The translations under genes and the position numbers were made by a program. From Anaerolineaceae bacterium UBA6107 (lineage in GTDB: Bacteria; Chloroflexota; Anaerolineae; Anaerolineales; Anaerolineaceae), in NCBI GenBank assembly GCA_002428455.1, contig DIWL01000073.1, positions 1 through 13,728 of the forward strand: 13,728 nucleotides of DNA, given 5' to 3'. How positions within the stretch are numbered: position 1 is the first letter of the stretch; each line of letters starts with the position of its first letter. The notes beneath the pieces are model-generated. The model had not been told where the DNA came from and searched no databases. It saw only the letters and a list, made by a program, of their open reading frames with translations. Below, piece by piece: positions 7,142 to 12,812 of the stretch.

Positions 7142-7591
7142 TTAGGCGGTTAATTGGCTTTCGACAAGCTTCCGCAGCAGATGCATGGTTTTCTTCACCT
7201 TCATTGCATCGATGGGATTGCCGCCAGCCACAAAATTACCCAGGATGCCGCCGCCCATCAATGTATCCAACTCATACTCAACCTTGCATTCATCCGCCTT
7301 GAGCCCGAAGAATCCACCGCTCGGTTTCAATTCGAATTCATGCTTGTCCTTATCGTTGCCGATCTGGGTGATGATCTCCAGTTTGCGCAAGGGTTCCATC
7401 TTAACGATAACCCCGCGGCCGGTTCCTTTTTCGTTGGTGAATTCAAAGCTGGGGCCTTCCTCGGTCTGAGCAGCGTTGGTCACGCTTTCAATACCGGGAA
7501 ACCACTGCGGCCAGAAGTTGGGGTTGGTCATCACTTCCCATACTTTTTCAATAGGTGCATCTATTTCAATTTCTCTTTCGAATTTTGGCAT
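7142..7591 (-). CDS. SRPBCC family protein (START/Bet v 1-like, polyketide_cyc2 type)
   Basis: A 149-residue cytoplasmic protein with the SRPBCC fold signature at its N-terminus: an acidic strand FEREIEIDAP followed by IEKVWEVMTNPNFWPQWFPGI, the usual helix-loop that opens the hydrophobic cavity. The middle strands (GRGVIVKMEPLRKLEII, CKVEYELDTLMGG) and the long C-terminal helix (DAMKVKKTMHLLRKLVESQL) complete the fold. Such proteins bind small hydrophobic ligands; substrate and role are not predictable here. AGGAGG lies 8 bases before the ATG, fixing the start. No clear terminator was found in the 104 bases before the next gene. Confidence 0.88.
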   Translation of the reverse strand: MPKFEREIEIDAPIEKVWEVMTNPNFWPQWFPGIESVTNAAQTEEGPSFEFTNEKGTGRGVIVKMEPLRKLEIITQIGNDKDKHEFELKPSGGFFGLKADECKVEYELDTLMGGGILGNFVAGGNPIDAMKVKKTMHLLRKLVESQLTA

Positions 7592-7973
7592 TTTCTAACC
7601 TCCTGATAGGATATACGTTTTTTGATCGAACCGGTTGCAAGTGTCTTGAGACTGTCCGATGTTCCTTGTCCCCGGGAGAATCAATCCCCAATGTATACGC
7701 GCGATTGCGCTACAATTACCTAATACTGATTGTAGTTTGATTATCAGGTCATGTCAAATTATTGGGGTGCGAATATTTCAAACCTGAGGCTTGCTCTGGT
7801 TTTACTGATTTGAGGTTCAATCTTTCCATTGCAATGTGGATTCGAAAATGAAAGTGATTGTCCATGTTGATTCCCCGGATTTATCCCCAATTATTGTCCT
7901 GAGGCGTGCATATGGAAAACAAATCAGGAAGTGACGCCGGCACTTGTGGTCTATCCCATCCAGCACGTCGAAC
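7592..7973. other. Gene-free stretch between divergent SRPBCC and ArsR genes
   Basis: No supported gene or RNA is visible over about 380 bases. It contains a 7-bp inverted repeat, CTACAAT (7710-7716) with ATTGTAG (7729-7735), and a 10-bp palindrome CATTGCAATG (7827-7836). No tRNA-like cloverleaf or long hairpin was found. It presumably holds the SRPBCC promoter, which could not be placed with confidence. Confidence 0.5.
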
Positions 7974-8002
7974 TTGTCCCGACCCGGTCTTGTGGATATA
8001 AT
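7974..8002 (+). promoter_or_regulatory. Promoter of the ArsR-family gene (predicts leaderless mRNA)
   Basis: TTGTCC (7974-7979), an optimal 17-base spacer and a perfect TATAAT (7997-8002). Transcription would begin about 7 bases after the -10 box, at or next to the A of the ATG at 8009. No Shine-Dalgarno sequence precedes that ATG, which fits leaderless translation. Confidence 0.7.
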
Positions 8003-8008
8003 AACCCC

Positions 8009-8413
8009 ATGACTTCAATAGTTGGAATGGTAGATGATGAAAAGATCGCCGGATTATTCGGCCAGCTCAGTCAACCGGCGCGCATACAGATCCTGCTCAT
8101 CATCCGCGAGCAGCCCGCCTGTGTGTGTCACCTCGTCGCTGCCCTCGGGCTGCGCCAGGCGGCGGTATCACAGCACCTGATGGCGCTGCGCGACACCGGC
8201 TGGGTGACCACCAGCCGAAACAGCCGTTTTGTTTACTATCACCTGGCCGAAAAACGCCTGCTGCCGTTGCTCGAAGCCGCTGCGCAGATCGCGGAGATTT
8301 CCTTTGCAGAGATTGCCCGCATCTCCCGGCGACCACTGGAAACCTGTCCCTGCCCGCAATGCCATCCAGAATTGTCCCCTGAATTCTCCTGTAAATCCCT
8401 CCCCGCATCGTAA
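8009..8413 (+). CDS. ArsR/SmtB-family metalloregulatory repressor
   Basis: A 134-residue winged helix-turn-helix repressor expected to leave DNA when its ligand (metal, metalloid or thiol stress) binds. The domain starts near IAGLFGQLSQPARIQILLII, with the recognition region LRQAAVSQHLMALRDTGWV at about residues 48-66 and the wing TTSRNSRFVYYHL. The helix-3 metal-type motif ACVCHL (Cys38, Cys40) is the classic ArsR position. A further cysteine cluster lies at the tail: Cys113, Cys115 and Cys118 (CPCPQC), then Cys128. The start at 8009 fits the promoter; the frame is open back to a GTG at 7931, but that would begin upstream of the predicted transcript start. ATG 8027 is a possible alternative. 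Likely targets are the two matching operators downstream. Confidence 0.92.
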   Translation: MTSIVGMVDDEKIAGLFGQLSQPARIQILLIIREQPACVCHLVAALGLRQAAVSQHLMALRDTGWVTTSRNSRFVYYHLAEKRLLPLLEAAAQIAEISFAEIARISRRPLETCPCPQCHPELSPEFSCKSLPAS

Positions 8414-8432
8414 TCCTTTTTTTCCACGGGTA

Positions 8433-8461
8433 TTGAAATTCGAACCTGGCAGTTGTATAAT
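8433..8461 (+). promoter_or_regulatory. Promoter of the thioredoxin-like gene
   Basis: TTGAAA (8433-8438), exactly 17 bases of spacer and TATAAT (8456-8461) form a near-consensus sigma-70 promoter. Predicted start is near 8468, inside the inverted repeat that follows, so a bound repressor would block it. Confidence 0.85.
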
Positions 8462-8482
8462 ATATTCTGAATTCTGAATATA
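8461..8482. promoter_or_regulatory. Candidate ArsR operator, site A
   Basis: TATATTC (8461-8467) and GAATATA (8476-8482) are perfect inverted arms around an 8-base spacer. It overlaps the last base of the -10 box and the start site. The spacing and AT-rich half-sites resemble operators of ArsR/SmtB repressors, and a near copy sits before the permease gene. Binding by the adjacent repressor is inferred. Confidence 0.75.
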
Positions 8483-8497
8483 AAAAATGGAGGAATT

Positions 8498-8731
8498 GTG
8501 AATATAAAGATTCTTGGCGGTGGTTGCGCGAACTGTAAAAAATTGGAAGAAAACACGATGCTGGCTTTGAAGGAGTTAAACCTTAAAGCTACCATTGAGG
8601 ATGTGAAGGATATCGAAACGATCATCGATTATGGTGTGATGAAAACTCCCGCGTTGGTGATCGATGAGAAGGTCAAGTCATCCGGGCGGGTGCTGGGCGT
8701 TGAAGAGATCAAGAAAATTTTGTCCTCCTGA
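8498..8731 (+). CDS. Thioredoxin-like redox-active disulfide miniprotein (TM0996/MTH895 type, thioredoxin_3)
   Basis: A 77-residue protein with a minimal thioredoxin fold. The active-site CxxC is Cys10-Ala-Asn-Cys13 right after the first strand (MNIKILGGGC), and the cis-proline loop is MKTPALVID with Pro51. The last strand and helix are GRVLGVEEIKKIL. The GTG start is supported by GGAGG 4 bases upstream, a slightly short spacing. In known genomes, small proteins of this family are often found beside ArsR regulators and COG0701 permeases, as here. It probably reduces or carries a thiol-bound substrate for the permease or a partner enzyme; that is inferred. It is the first gene of a two-gene unit with the AhpD-like gene. 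Confidence 0.92.
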   Translation: MNIKILGGGCANCKKLEENTMLALKELNLKATIEDVKDIETIIDYGVMKTPALVIDEKVKSSGRVLGVEEIKKILSS

Positions 8732-8758
8732 TTTACCCGATCCAATAAGGAGTTATCC

Positions 8759-9082
8759 ATGAGAATGCTGGCTGAATTTTTCCCGGAATTTGCAGAAAAA
8801 TTGGACGAGATCGATGAACTGTACAAAGAGAAACGCTTCATTGATGAAAAAACGTACCAATTCATTTGTTTTGCCCTCTCCATCAAAGCCCGCTCCAAGC
8901 CGTGTGTGCTCAAGCACTTCAAAGGCGCACTGGACGCCGGTGCAACCGTCGAAGAATTGACTTACATATTAGCACTGGTGATACGTGAAGCCGCCGGCGC
9001 GGATGATTGCTGGACGCATGATGTCATTGGTGAATGGCGTGACATCCTCAAGGGGGATGTCGGCTGCGGTTGCGCGAAGTAA
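8759..9082 (+). CDS. AhpD/carboxymuconolactone decarboxylase-like protein, atypical active site
   Basis: A 107-residue all-helical protein of the CMD/AhpD superfamily (PF02627). The fold signature is FICFALSIKARSKPCVLKHFKGALDAGATVEEL in two adjacent stretches (residues 36-68), followed by YILALVIREAAGADDCW. Canonical AhpD members carry CxxCxxxH here. In this protein the first cysteine is replaced by Ser46, leaving Cys49 and His53 (S-K-P-C-V-L-K-H). Other cysteines are Cys37, Cys84, and a GCGC tail (Cys103, Cys105) that could supply the missing partner. TAAGGAG lies 6 bases before the ATG. It follows the thioredoxin-like gene by 27 bases and is closed by a terminator. Decarboxylase activity is not implied. 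Confidence 0.85.
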   Translation: MRMLAEFFPEFAEKLDEIDELYKEKRFIDEKTYQFICFALSIKARSKPCVLKHFKGALDAGATVEELTYILALVIREAAGADDCWTHDVIGEWRDILKGDVGCGCAK

Positions 9083-9087
9083 ATAAA

Positions 9088-9114
9088 AAAAAACAGGCTC
9101 AACGCCTGTTTTTT
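9088..9114. terminator. Bidirectional rho-independent terminator
   Basis: Arms 9088-9098 and 9104-9114 pair perfectly over 11 bp (an A-run plus CAGGC with GCCTG plus a T-run) around a TCAAC loop. It separates the convergent AhpD-like gene (+) and the permease (-), only three bases before the permease stop codon. Confidence 0.9.
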
Positions 9115-9116
9115 GT

Positions 9117-10574
9117 CTAAACTGTTACAACTTTGTTTTTCCGCCGGTTTACCACCCACAGGATTCCGGACAGCACTGCCAGCATGCCTGCCAGGTAAAG
9201 CACGATCAACCAGAGGCTTGTGCCATCCGTCCACGCACCGTAGAGCAGACCGGCGAGCGTGCTGAACAATGCCACCCAGAACACATAGATCCAGGCTTTT
9301 TTCTTGCCGATGATCGTGGCGGTGATGAGGATACTCTGCAGGCTGAGTTCAGGGTCTGCCATTAAGTATGCCAGCAGCGGACCGCGGTGCATACCCAAAC
9401 TCAGGAACATCTTGGCGATTGGTACTTCCACCAAGGTGGGGAAGTACATGAACACACCGAACACCACACCGGCCAGGTTGCCCAGGATGGTGTTCTCACC
9501 AGCCAGGAATTCGATCCATTCCGGTTTGATCAATTGCCGAATGATGCCTACCGCGAAAACACCCACGATGAGTAGCGGGAAGATCTGCTTGACGAATCGC
9601 CAGGATTCCCAAATCCAATCTGTGCGTTCTTCCGCGGTGAGATTCTTTCCGGTCATCAATCCTAAAATGATCATGAGAATTGCCACCGCCACCGTCCTGC
9701 CGGTCAGCATTACCTTCAATCCTCCCGACAGCGGTTCCATGCGGGTGGAGGCTACCAGCAGGGTGAAAATGATGAACCCAAAAGCGCCCCAGGTCCAGGC
9801 GTTCGCTCCGTCATGGATCTTCTCGAATCCACGCCAGGCGAACAGCGCGATGATCAGCAGCAGTGTGATCAGGATCAACCCCTGGGCGCTGACGCCTTCC
9901 TCTCCCTTCGCCGGGTCAAAAGGCACCAGCTGGTAAAGGCTGTCCTGCAGCGTGTCCAGTCCCTGGATGGGAAGCGTAAAATCCACATACGAGTTGGTTA
10001 GAAAATCGAGTTTTAACGTGCCTGAAAGGAGCAGAGCGACCATGACCAGCAGGAAGATGGTACGGCCTTTACGCATCCCGCCATGCTGCGAAAAGGCGTC
10101 ATCCGCCCTGGTGGAGCGTGCTTCATCGTCCTTGCGGAAGATCAGCGCCATGATCATGCCGATGCCGATGCCAAAAGCCAGGGAAAGGAACAATCGCGCA
10201 AAAGCCAGGTCCACTCCAATCGCGACGCCGGTGTAGGATAACGCCAGGATGTTTGCCGCGGGGGCAAAGAACAGGAACGTGATTGCCGGGCCGAGACCTG
10301 CGCCTTTCTTGTAGATTCCGGCGAAGAGTGGAACGATGGTGCACGAGCACACGGCCAGCAGAGAACCAGCCGCGGCGGCAGCCGGGTAGGAAATGTACTT
10401 GGGTGCTTTGCGTCCCAGAAAGCGCATGATTGATTCGCGCGGGATCAGCGCCGACATTCCGCCAGCGATGAAGAAGGCAGGCAGCAGACACAACAACACG
10501 TGCGCCGCGAGGTAAGAGGCGAGGCTGCCCAACCCGCCCTGTATGAACTTGATCACCCAATCCATAACGTCCAT
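9117..10574 (-). CDS. ArsP-type permease (COG0701, ArsP_1/DUF318)
   Basis: A 485-residue integral membrane protein with ten or more hydrophobic segments. The N-terminal half holds LLPAFFIAGGMSALIPRESI, then the family hallmark VCSCTIVPLFAGIYKKGAGL with Cys76 and Cys78, then ITFLFFAPAANILAL. A cytosolic loop (about 145-170) is rich in charged residues. The C-terminal half repeats the theme with VFMYFPTLVEVPIAKMFLSL and DPELSLQSILITATIIG. ArsP members are known to export trivalent organoarsenicals, but many COG0701 permeases have no known substrate. Start 10574 was chosen because AGGA lies about 8 bases upstream; an in-frame ATG at 10595 lacks a ribosome site. The promoter carries the operator shared with the thioredoxin-like gene. 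Confidence 0.9.
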   Translation of the reverse strand: MDVMDWVIKFIQGGLGSLASYLAAHVLLCLLPAFFIAGGMSALIPRESIMRFLGRKAPKYISYPAAAAAGSLLAVCSCTIVPLFAGIYKKGAGLGPAITFLFFAPAANILALSYTGVAIGVDLAFARLFLSLAFGIGIGMIMALIFRKDDEARSTRADDAFSQHGGMRKGRTIFLLVMVALLLSGTLKLDFLTNSYVDFTLPIQGLDTLQDSLYQLVPFDPAKGEEGVSAQGLILITLLLIIALFAWRGFEKIHDGANAWTWGAFGFIIFTLLVASTRMEPLSGGLKVMLTGRTVAVAILMIILGLMTGKNLTAEERTDWIWESWRFVKQIFPLLIVGVFAVGIIRQLIKPEWIEFLAGENTILGNLAGVVFGVFMYFPTLVEVPIAKMFLSLGMHRGPLLAYLMADPELSLQSILITATIIGKKKAWIYVFWVALFSTLAGLLYGAWTDGTSLWLIVLYLAGMLAVLSGILWVVNRRKNKVVTV

Positions 10575-10596
10575 ATTCAGTCCTGTGCAAGCCATA

Positions 10597-10618
10597 TATA
10601 TTCAGAAATTCGAATATG
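10597..10618. promoter_or_regulatory. Candidate ArsR operator, site B (permease promoter)
   Basis: Arms ATATTC (10598-10603) and GAATAT (10612-10617) surround an 8-base spacer. Read on the minus strand, 18 of 22 bases equal site A at 8461-8482. It begins directly after the -10 box and covers the predicted start, the same placement as site A. Confidence 0.75.
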
Positions 10619-10646
10619 ATTATAGCACGAATTCAACAACCCCGAA
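10619..10646 (-). promoter_or_regulatory. Promoter of the ArsP-type permease
   Basis: A perfect minus-strand TATAAT occupies 10619-10624. The -35 is weak: TTCGGG at 10641-10646 with a 16-base spacer is the best fit. The predicted start is near 10612, inside operator site B. Confidence 0.65.
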
Positions 10647-10686
10647 CAACAACACCATGGGAGTAGGCATTTATCATTAAATGGTC

Positions 10687-10706
10687 TTCAAGGAGATTCA
10701 AGGAAA
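10687..10706. repeat. 10-bp tandem repeat, two copies
   Basis: TTCAAGGAGA (10687-10696) is followed at once by TTCAAGGAAA (10697-10706), one mismatch. It is the first of four tandem duplications in this gene-free stretch. Confidence 0.8.
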
Positions 10707-10718
10707 TTAAGCGTCGCA

Positions 10719-10746
10719 CTAAGAATAACTCCCTAAGAATAACTCC
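10719..10746. repeat. 14-bp perfect tandem repeat, two copies
   Basis: CTAAGAATAACTCC occurs twice without a gap, at 10719-10732 and 10733-10746, with no mismatch. Confidence 0.95.
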
Positions 10747-10768
10747 CATCGTGAATTGGTAGGTTAGG

Positions 10769-10826
10769 TATCGTAAATTTAATTAATATCGTAAAATATG
10801 GGCAATATCAAAATATGATCAATACC
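10769..10826. repeat. AT-rich repeats with 18- and 17-bp periods
   Basis: TATCGTAAA occurs at 10769-10777 and 10787-10795, 18 bases apart. It runs into two adjacent 17-bp units (10793-10809 and 10810-10826) that share 14 of 17 bases, each starting AAAATATG and containing CAATA. They may be slippage products or repeated binding sites; no function is visible. Confidence 0.75.
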
Positions 10827-10932
10827 TGCAAATTTACTTCTCTGCTGGTCGGCGGTTTCTTAACTTGAATCAATCGAAGCCCTTTGTTCGTATTTTCCAC
10901 AATTCCCGCTATCCTGATTTTGGAGGTGAATA
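10827..10932. other. Leader region of the etf/fix operon
   Basis: The last 106 bases before etfB presumably hold its promoter, but no convincing -35/-10 pair with normal spacing was found. A possible -10, TATCCT near 10912-10917, lacks a well-placed -35. GGAGG at 10922-10926 is the etfB ribosome site. No riboswitch-like fold was recognised. Confidence 0.4.
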
Positions 10933-11772
10933 GTGTTCCATGCACTCGTAGCAGTCAAGCAAGTCCCGGATACCACCAATATTCGTATTGACCCGGAAAC
11001 CGGCAACCTGATCCGCCAGGGGGTGCCAACCATCCTGAACCCATACGACGCGCACGCGCTGGCAGCAGCGGTTGAGTGGAAGGAAAAACTGGGTGGCAAG
11101 ATCACCGTGATTTCAATGGGCCCGCCAAGCGCGGTGACCACCATCCGGGAGTGCATCGAGATGGGTGCTGACCGCGGTGTACTGATCACGGCCAGGCAAT
11201 TTGCCGGCGCAGATACCCTGGCAACCTCCTACGTGCTGGCCTCGATCATCCAGCGCATTCACGAAGAGGACCCGTTATCGATGGTCCTGTTCGGCAAGCA
11301 GGCGATTGATGGTGACACGGCGCAGGTTGGACCGGGAGTCAGCATCCGCCTCGATTTTCCTCTGATCACCTACGCCGTGAAGATCCACGAGATCAATCTT
11401 GAGGAGAATTACCTGGTAGCAGAACGTAAAACGGAAAGCTACAACGAGATTATTCGCACACCGTTGCCGGCCGGTCTCACCTGTGAAAAAGAGATTGCTC
11501 ATATTCCGTACGCATCACTGCCCAACCTGGTCTACTCCTTGAGATACGAACCTGAAGTGTGGACTGCAGAAACCCCGATCCAGTTCCCGCTTGACCAGGT
11601 CGGCTTAAAAGGATCTCCCACCTGGGTGTTCAAGACCACCCAGCCGGAGCTGCATACGGCAGGCGAAGTGATCAATGTAACGGAAATGGGAGTCGGACCA
11701 GCGGTCAAGTCGGTGTTTGCAAAGATCGAAGCTTCAGGTGTCCTGAAATCGGTAGCTGGAGGTGCAAAATGA
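10933..11772 (+). CDS. etfB: Electron transfer flavoprotein beta subunit (FixA-type)
   Basis: The small ETF subunit, 279 residues, which binds an adenine nucleotide cofactor and pairs with EtfA in the cytoplasm. Hallmarks are VKQVPDTTNIRIDPETGNLI near the N-terminus, GVPTILNPYDAHALAAAVEW (about residues 32-51), GADRGVLITA (about 79-88) and the ETF-beta signature LFGKQAIDGDTAQVGPG (about 117-133). The GTG start has GGAGG 6 bases upstream, the best-supported start. The stop overlaps the etfA start as ATGA, so the subunits are translationally coupled. Association with a fixC-like gene suggests the quinone-linked FixAB group. Some of these bifurcate electrons to ferredoxin; that is a family-level inference, not proven here. 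Confidence 0.95.
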   Translation: MFHALVAVKQVPDTTNIRIDPETGNLIRQGVPTILNPYDAHALAAAVEWKEKLGGKITVISMGPPSAVTTIRECIEMGADRGVLITARQFAGADTLATSYVLASIIQRIHEEDPLSMVLFGKQAIDGDTAQVGPGVSIRLDFPLITYAVKIHEINLEENYLVAERKTESYNEIIRTPLPAGLTCEKEIAHIPYASLPNLVYSLRYEPEVWTAETPIQFPLDQVGLKGSPTWVFKTTQPELHTAGEVINVTEMGVGPAVKSVFAKIEASGVLKSVAGGAK

Positions 11773-12812
11773 CCAGGCGATTCTGGGTATTCATTGAACA
11801 GGAAAACGGAAAACCCCACCAGGTTTCCTGGGAGTTGATTGGAGTGGCTCGCCGGTTGGCGGGTGAAATCGCGGATGAGGTAGCCGTCTCTGGCGAGGAA
11901 GTGCTGGTGGAAGCGGTGGTGGTGGGCAATGATGTTAAAGCTGTGGCTGAGGAAGGGCTAAAGTACGGACCTGACCACATCTACATCATTCAAGGGGATG
12001 TTTTCTCTCATTACCGCAACGAGTCTTATTCCAAAGCCCTCGTTGAGGTGGTGCAAAAATATAAACCCGAAGTATTCTTCATCGGCGCGACCACCCTTGG
12101 GCGTGACCTGGCAGGGGCGGTGGCCACCAAGTTGGGTACCGGTTTGACCGCGGACTGCACGAAGATCGAAATGGGCGCGATCAAGGAAGGCGGTCCGAAA
12201 TTGTTGCTGGCGACACGCCCGGCTTTTGGCGGCAACATCATCGCCACCATCGTCTGCCGCACTCACCGCCCGCAAATGGCATCTGTTCGTCCGCGAGTGT
12301 TCCCCATGCCTGAGATCGTCACTGAGATCAAAGGAGAGATTTCTTACGAAGAAGTTCAAATCACAGAGGAAGAGGTAGGCGCAAAGATCCTCAAGGTGAT
12401 CCGCAATGAAGCTGAATCTGCCAACGTTGAATATGCCGATGTACTGGTCGCCGGCGGTCGCGGTGTAGGCGGACCGGAAGGGTTCAAACTGCTCAAAGAG
12501 CTGGCGGATGCCCTTGGCGGGGTGGTGGCTGCCACCAGGCCTTGTGTGGATGCCGGTTGGATCTCGTACGATCACCAGGTCGGACAGACCGGAAAAACCG
12601 TGCGGCCCAAAATTTATATCGCAGCAGGAATCTCCGGTGCGATCCAGCACAAGGTCGGAATGCAGGACTCTGACTTTATCGTGGCGATCAACCGCGATCC
12701 AAGAGCACCTATTTTCGAAGTTGCGAAGGTGGGACTGGTCGGCGATTTGTTCGAGATCATTCCCGCGATGATCAATGAGATCAAAGCATCGAAGGAGGCT
12801 CAGCATGCCTGA
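11769..12812 (+). CDS. etfA: Electron transfer flavoprotein alpha subunit (FixB-type)
   Basis: The large ETF subunit, 347 residues, carrying the redox-active FAD. The N-terminal domain starts FWVFIEQENGKPHQVSWELI and includes PEVFFIGATTLGRDLAGAVA (about residues 99-118). The C-terminal FAD domain holds VLVAGGRGVGGPEGFKLLKE, the ARP-type segment VVAATRPCVDAGWISYDHQV, and the FAD motif GQTGKTVRPKIYIAAGISGA followed by IQHKVGM and VAINRDPRAPIFEVA. No ferredoxin domain is fused at the N-terminus, unlike some clostridial EtfA proteins. Its ATG shares four bases with the etfB stop, and its own stop overlaps the next gene by 8 bases. Confidence 0.96.
   Translation: MTRRFWVFIEQENGKPHQVSWELIGVARRLAGEIADEVAVSGEEVLVEAVVVGNDVKAVAEEGLKYGPDHIYIIQGDVFSHYRNESYSKALVEVVQKYKPEVFFIGATTLGRDLAGAVATKLGTGLTADCTKIEMGAIKEGGPKLLLATRPAFGGNIIATIVCRTHRPQMASVRPRVFPMPEIVTEIKGEISYEEVQITEEEVGAKILKVIRNEAESANVEYADVLVAGGRGVGGPEGFKLLKELADALGGVVAATRPCVDAGWISYDHQVGQTGKTVRPKIYIAAGISGAIQHKVGMQDSDFIVAINRDPRAPIFEVAKVGLVGDLFEIIPAMINEIKASKEAQHA

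Noticed and set aside
7710..7735. Inverted repeat CTACAAT/ATTGTAG as a terminator or operator
   Set aside because: The arms are only 7 bp and AT-rich with a 13-base-scale loop, there is no T-run of note, and no second copy was seen, so it may be chance.
7931..8008. 26-residue N-terminal extension of the ArsR protein from GTG 7931
   Set aside because: The extension would start upstream of a strong promoter, the AGGA motif is too close to the GTG, and the added residues do not resemble ArsR proteins.
7592..8008. Possible small RNA or tRNA gene in the gene-free stretch
   Set aside because: No cloverleaf, CCA end or stable long hairpin was found. Only short palindromes are present.
9304..9936. 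Plus-strand open frame opposite the ArsP-type permease (210 codons)
   Set aside because: It is antisense to a membrane protein with clear family motifs, with no ribosome site or domain.
10575..10595. Seven-residue N-terminal extension of the permease from ATG 10595
   Set aside because: That ATG directly abuts the operator and has no ribosome site, while ATG 10574 has AGGA at a suitable distance. It cannot be fully excluded.
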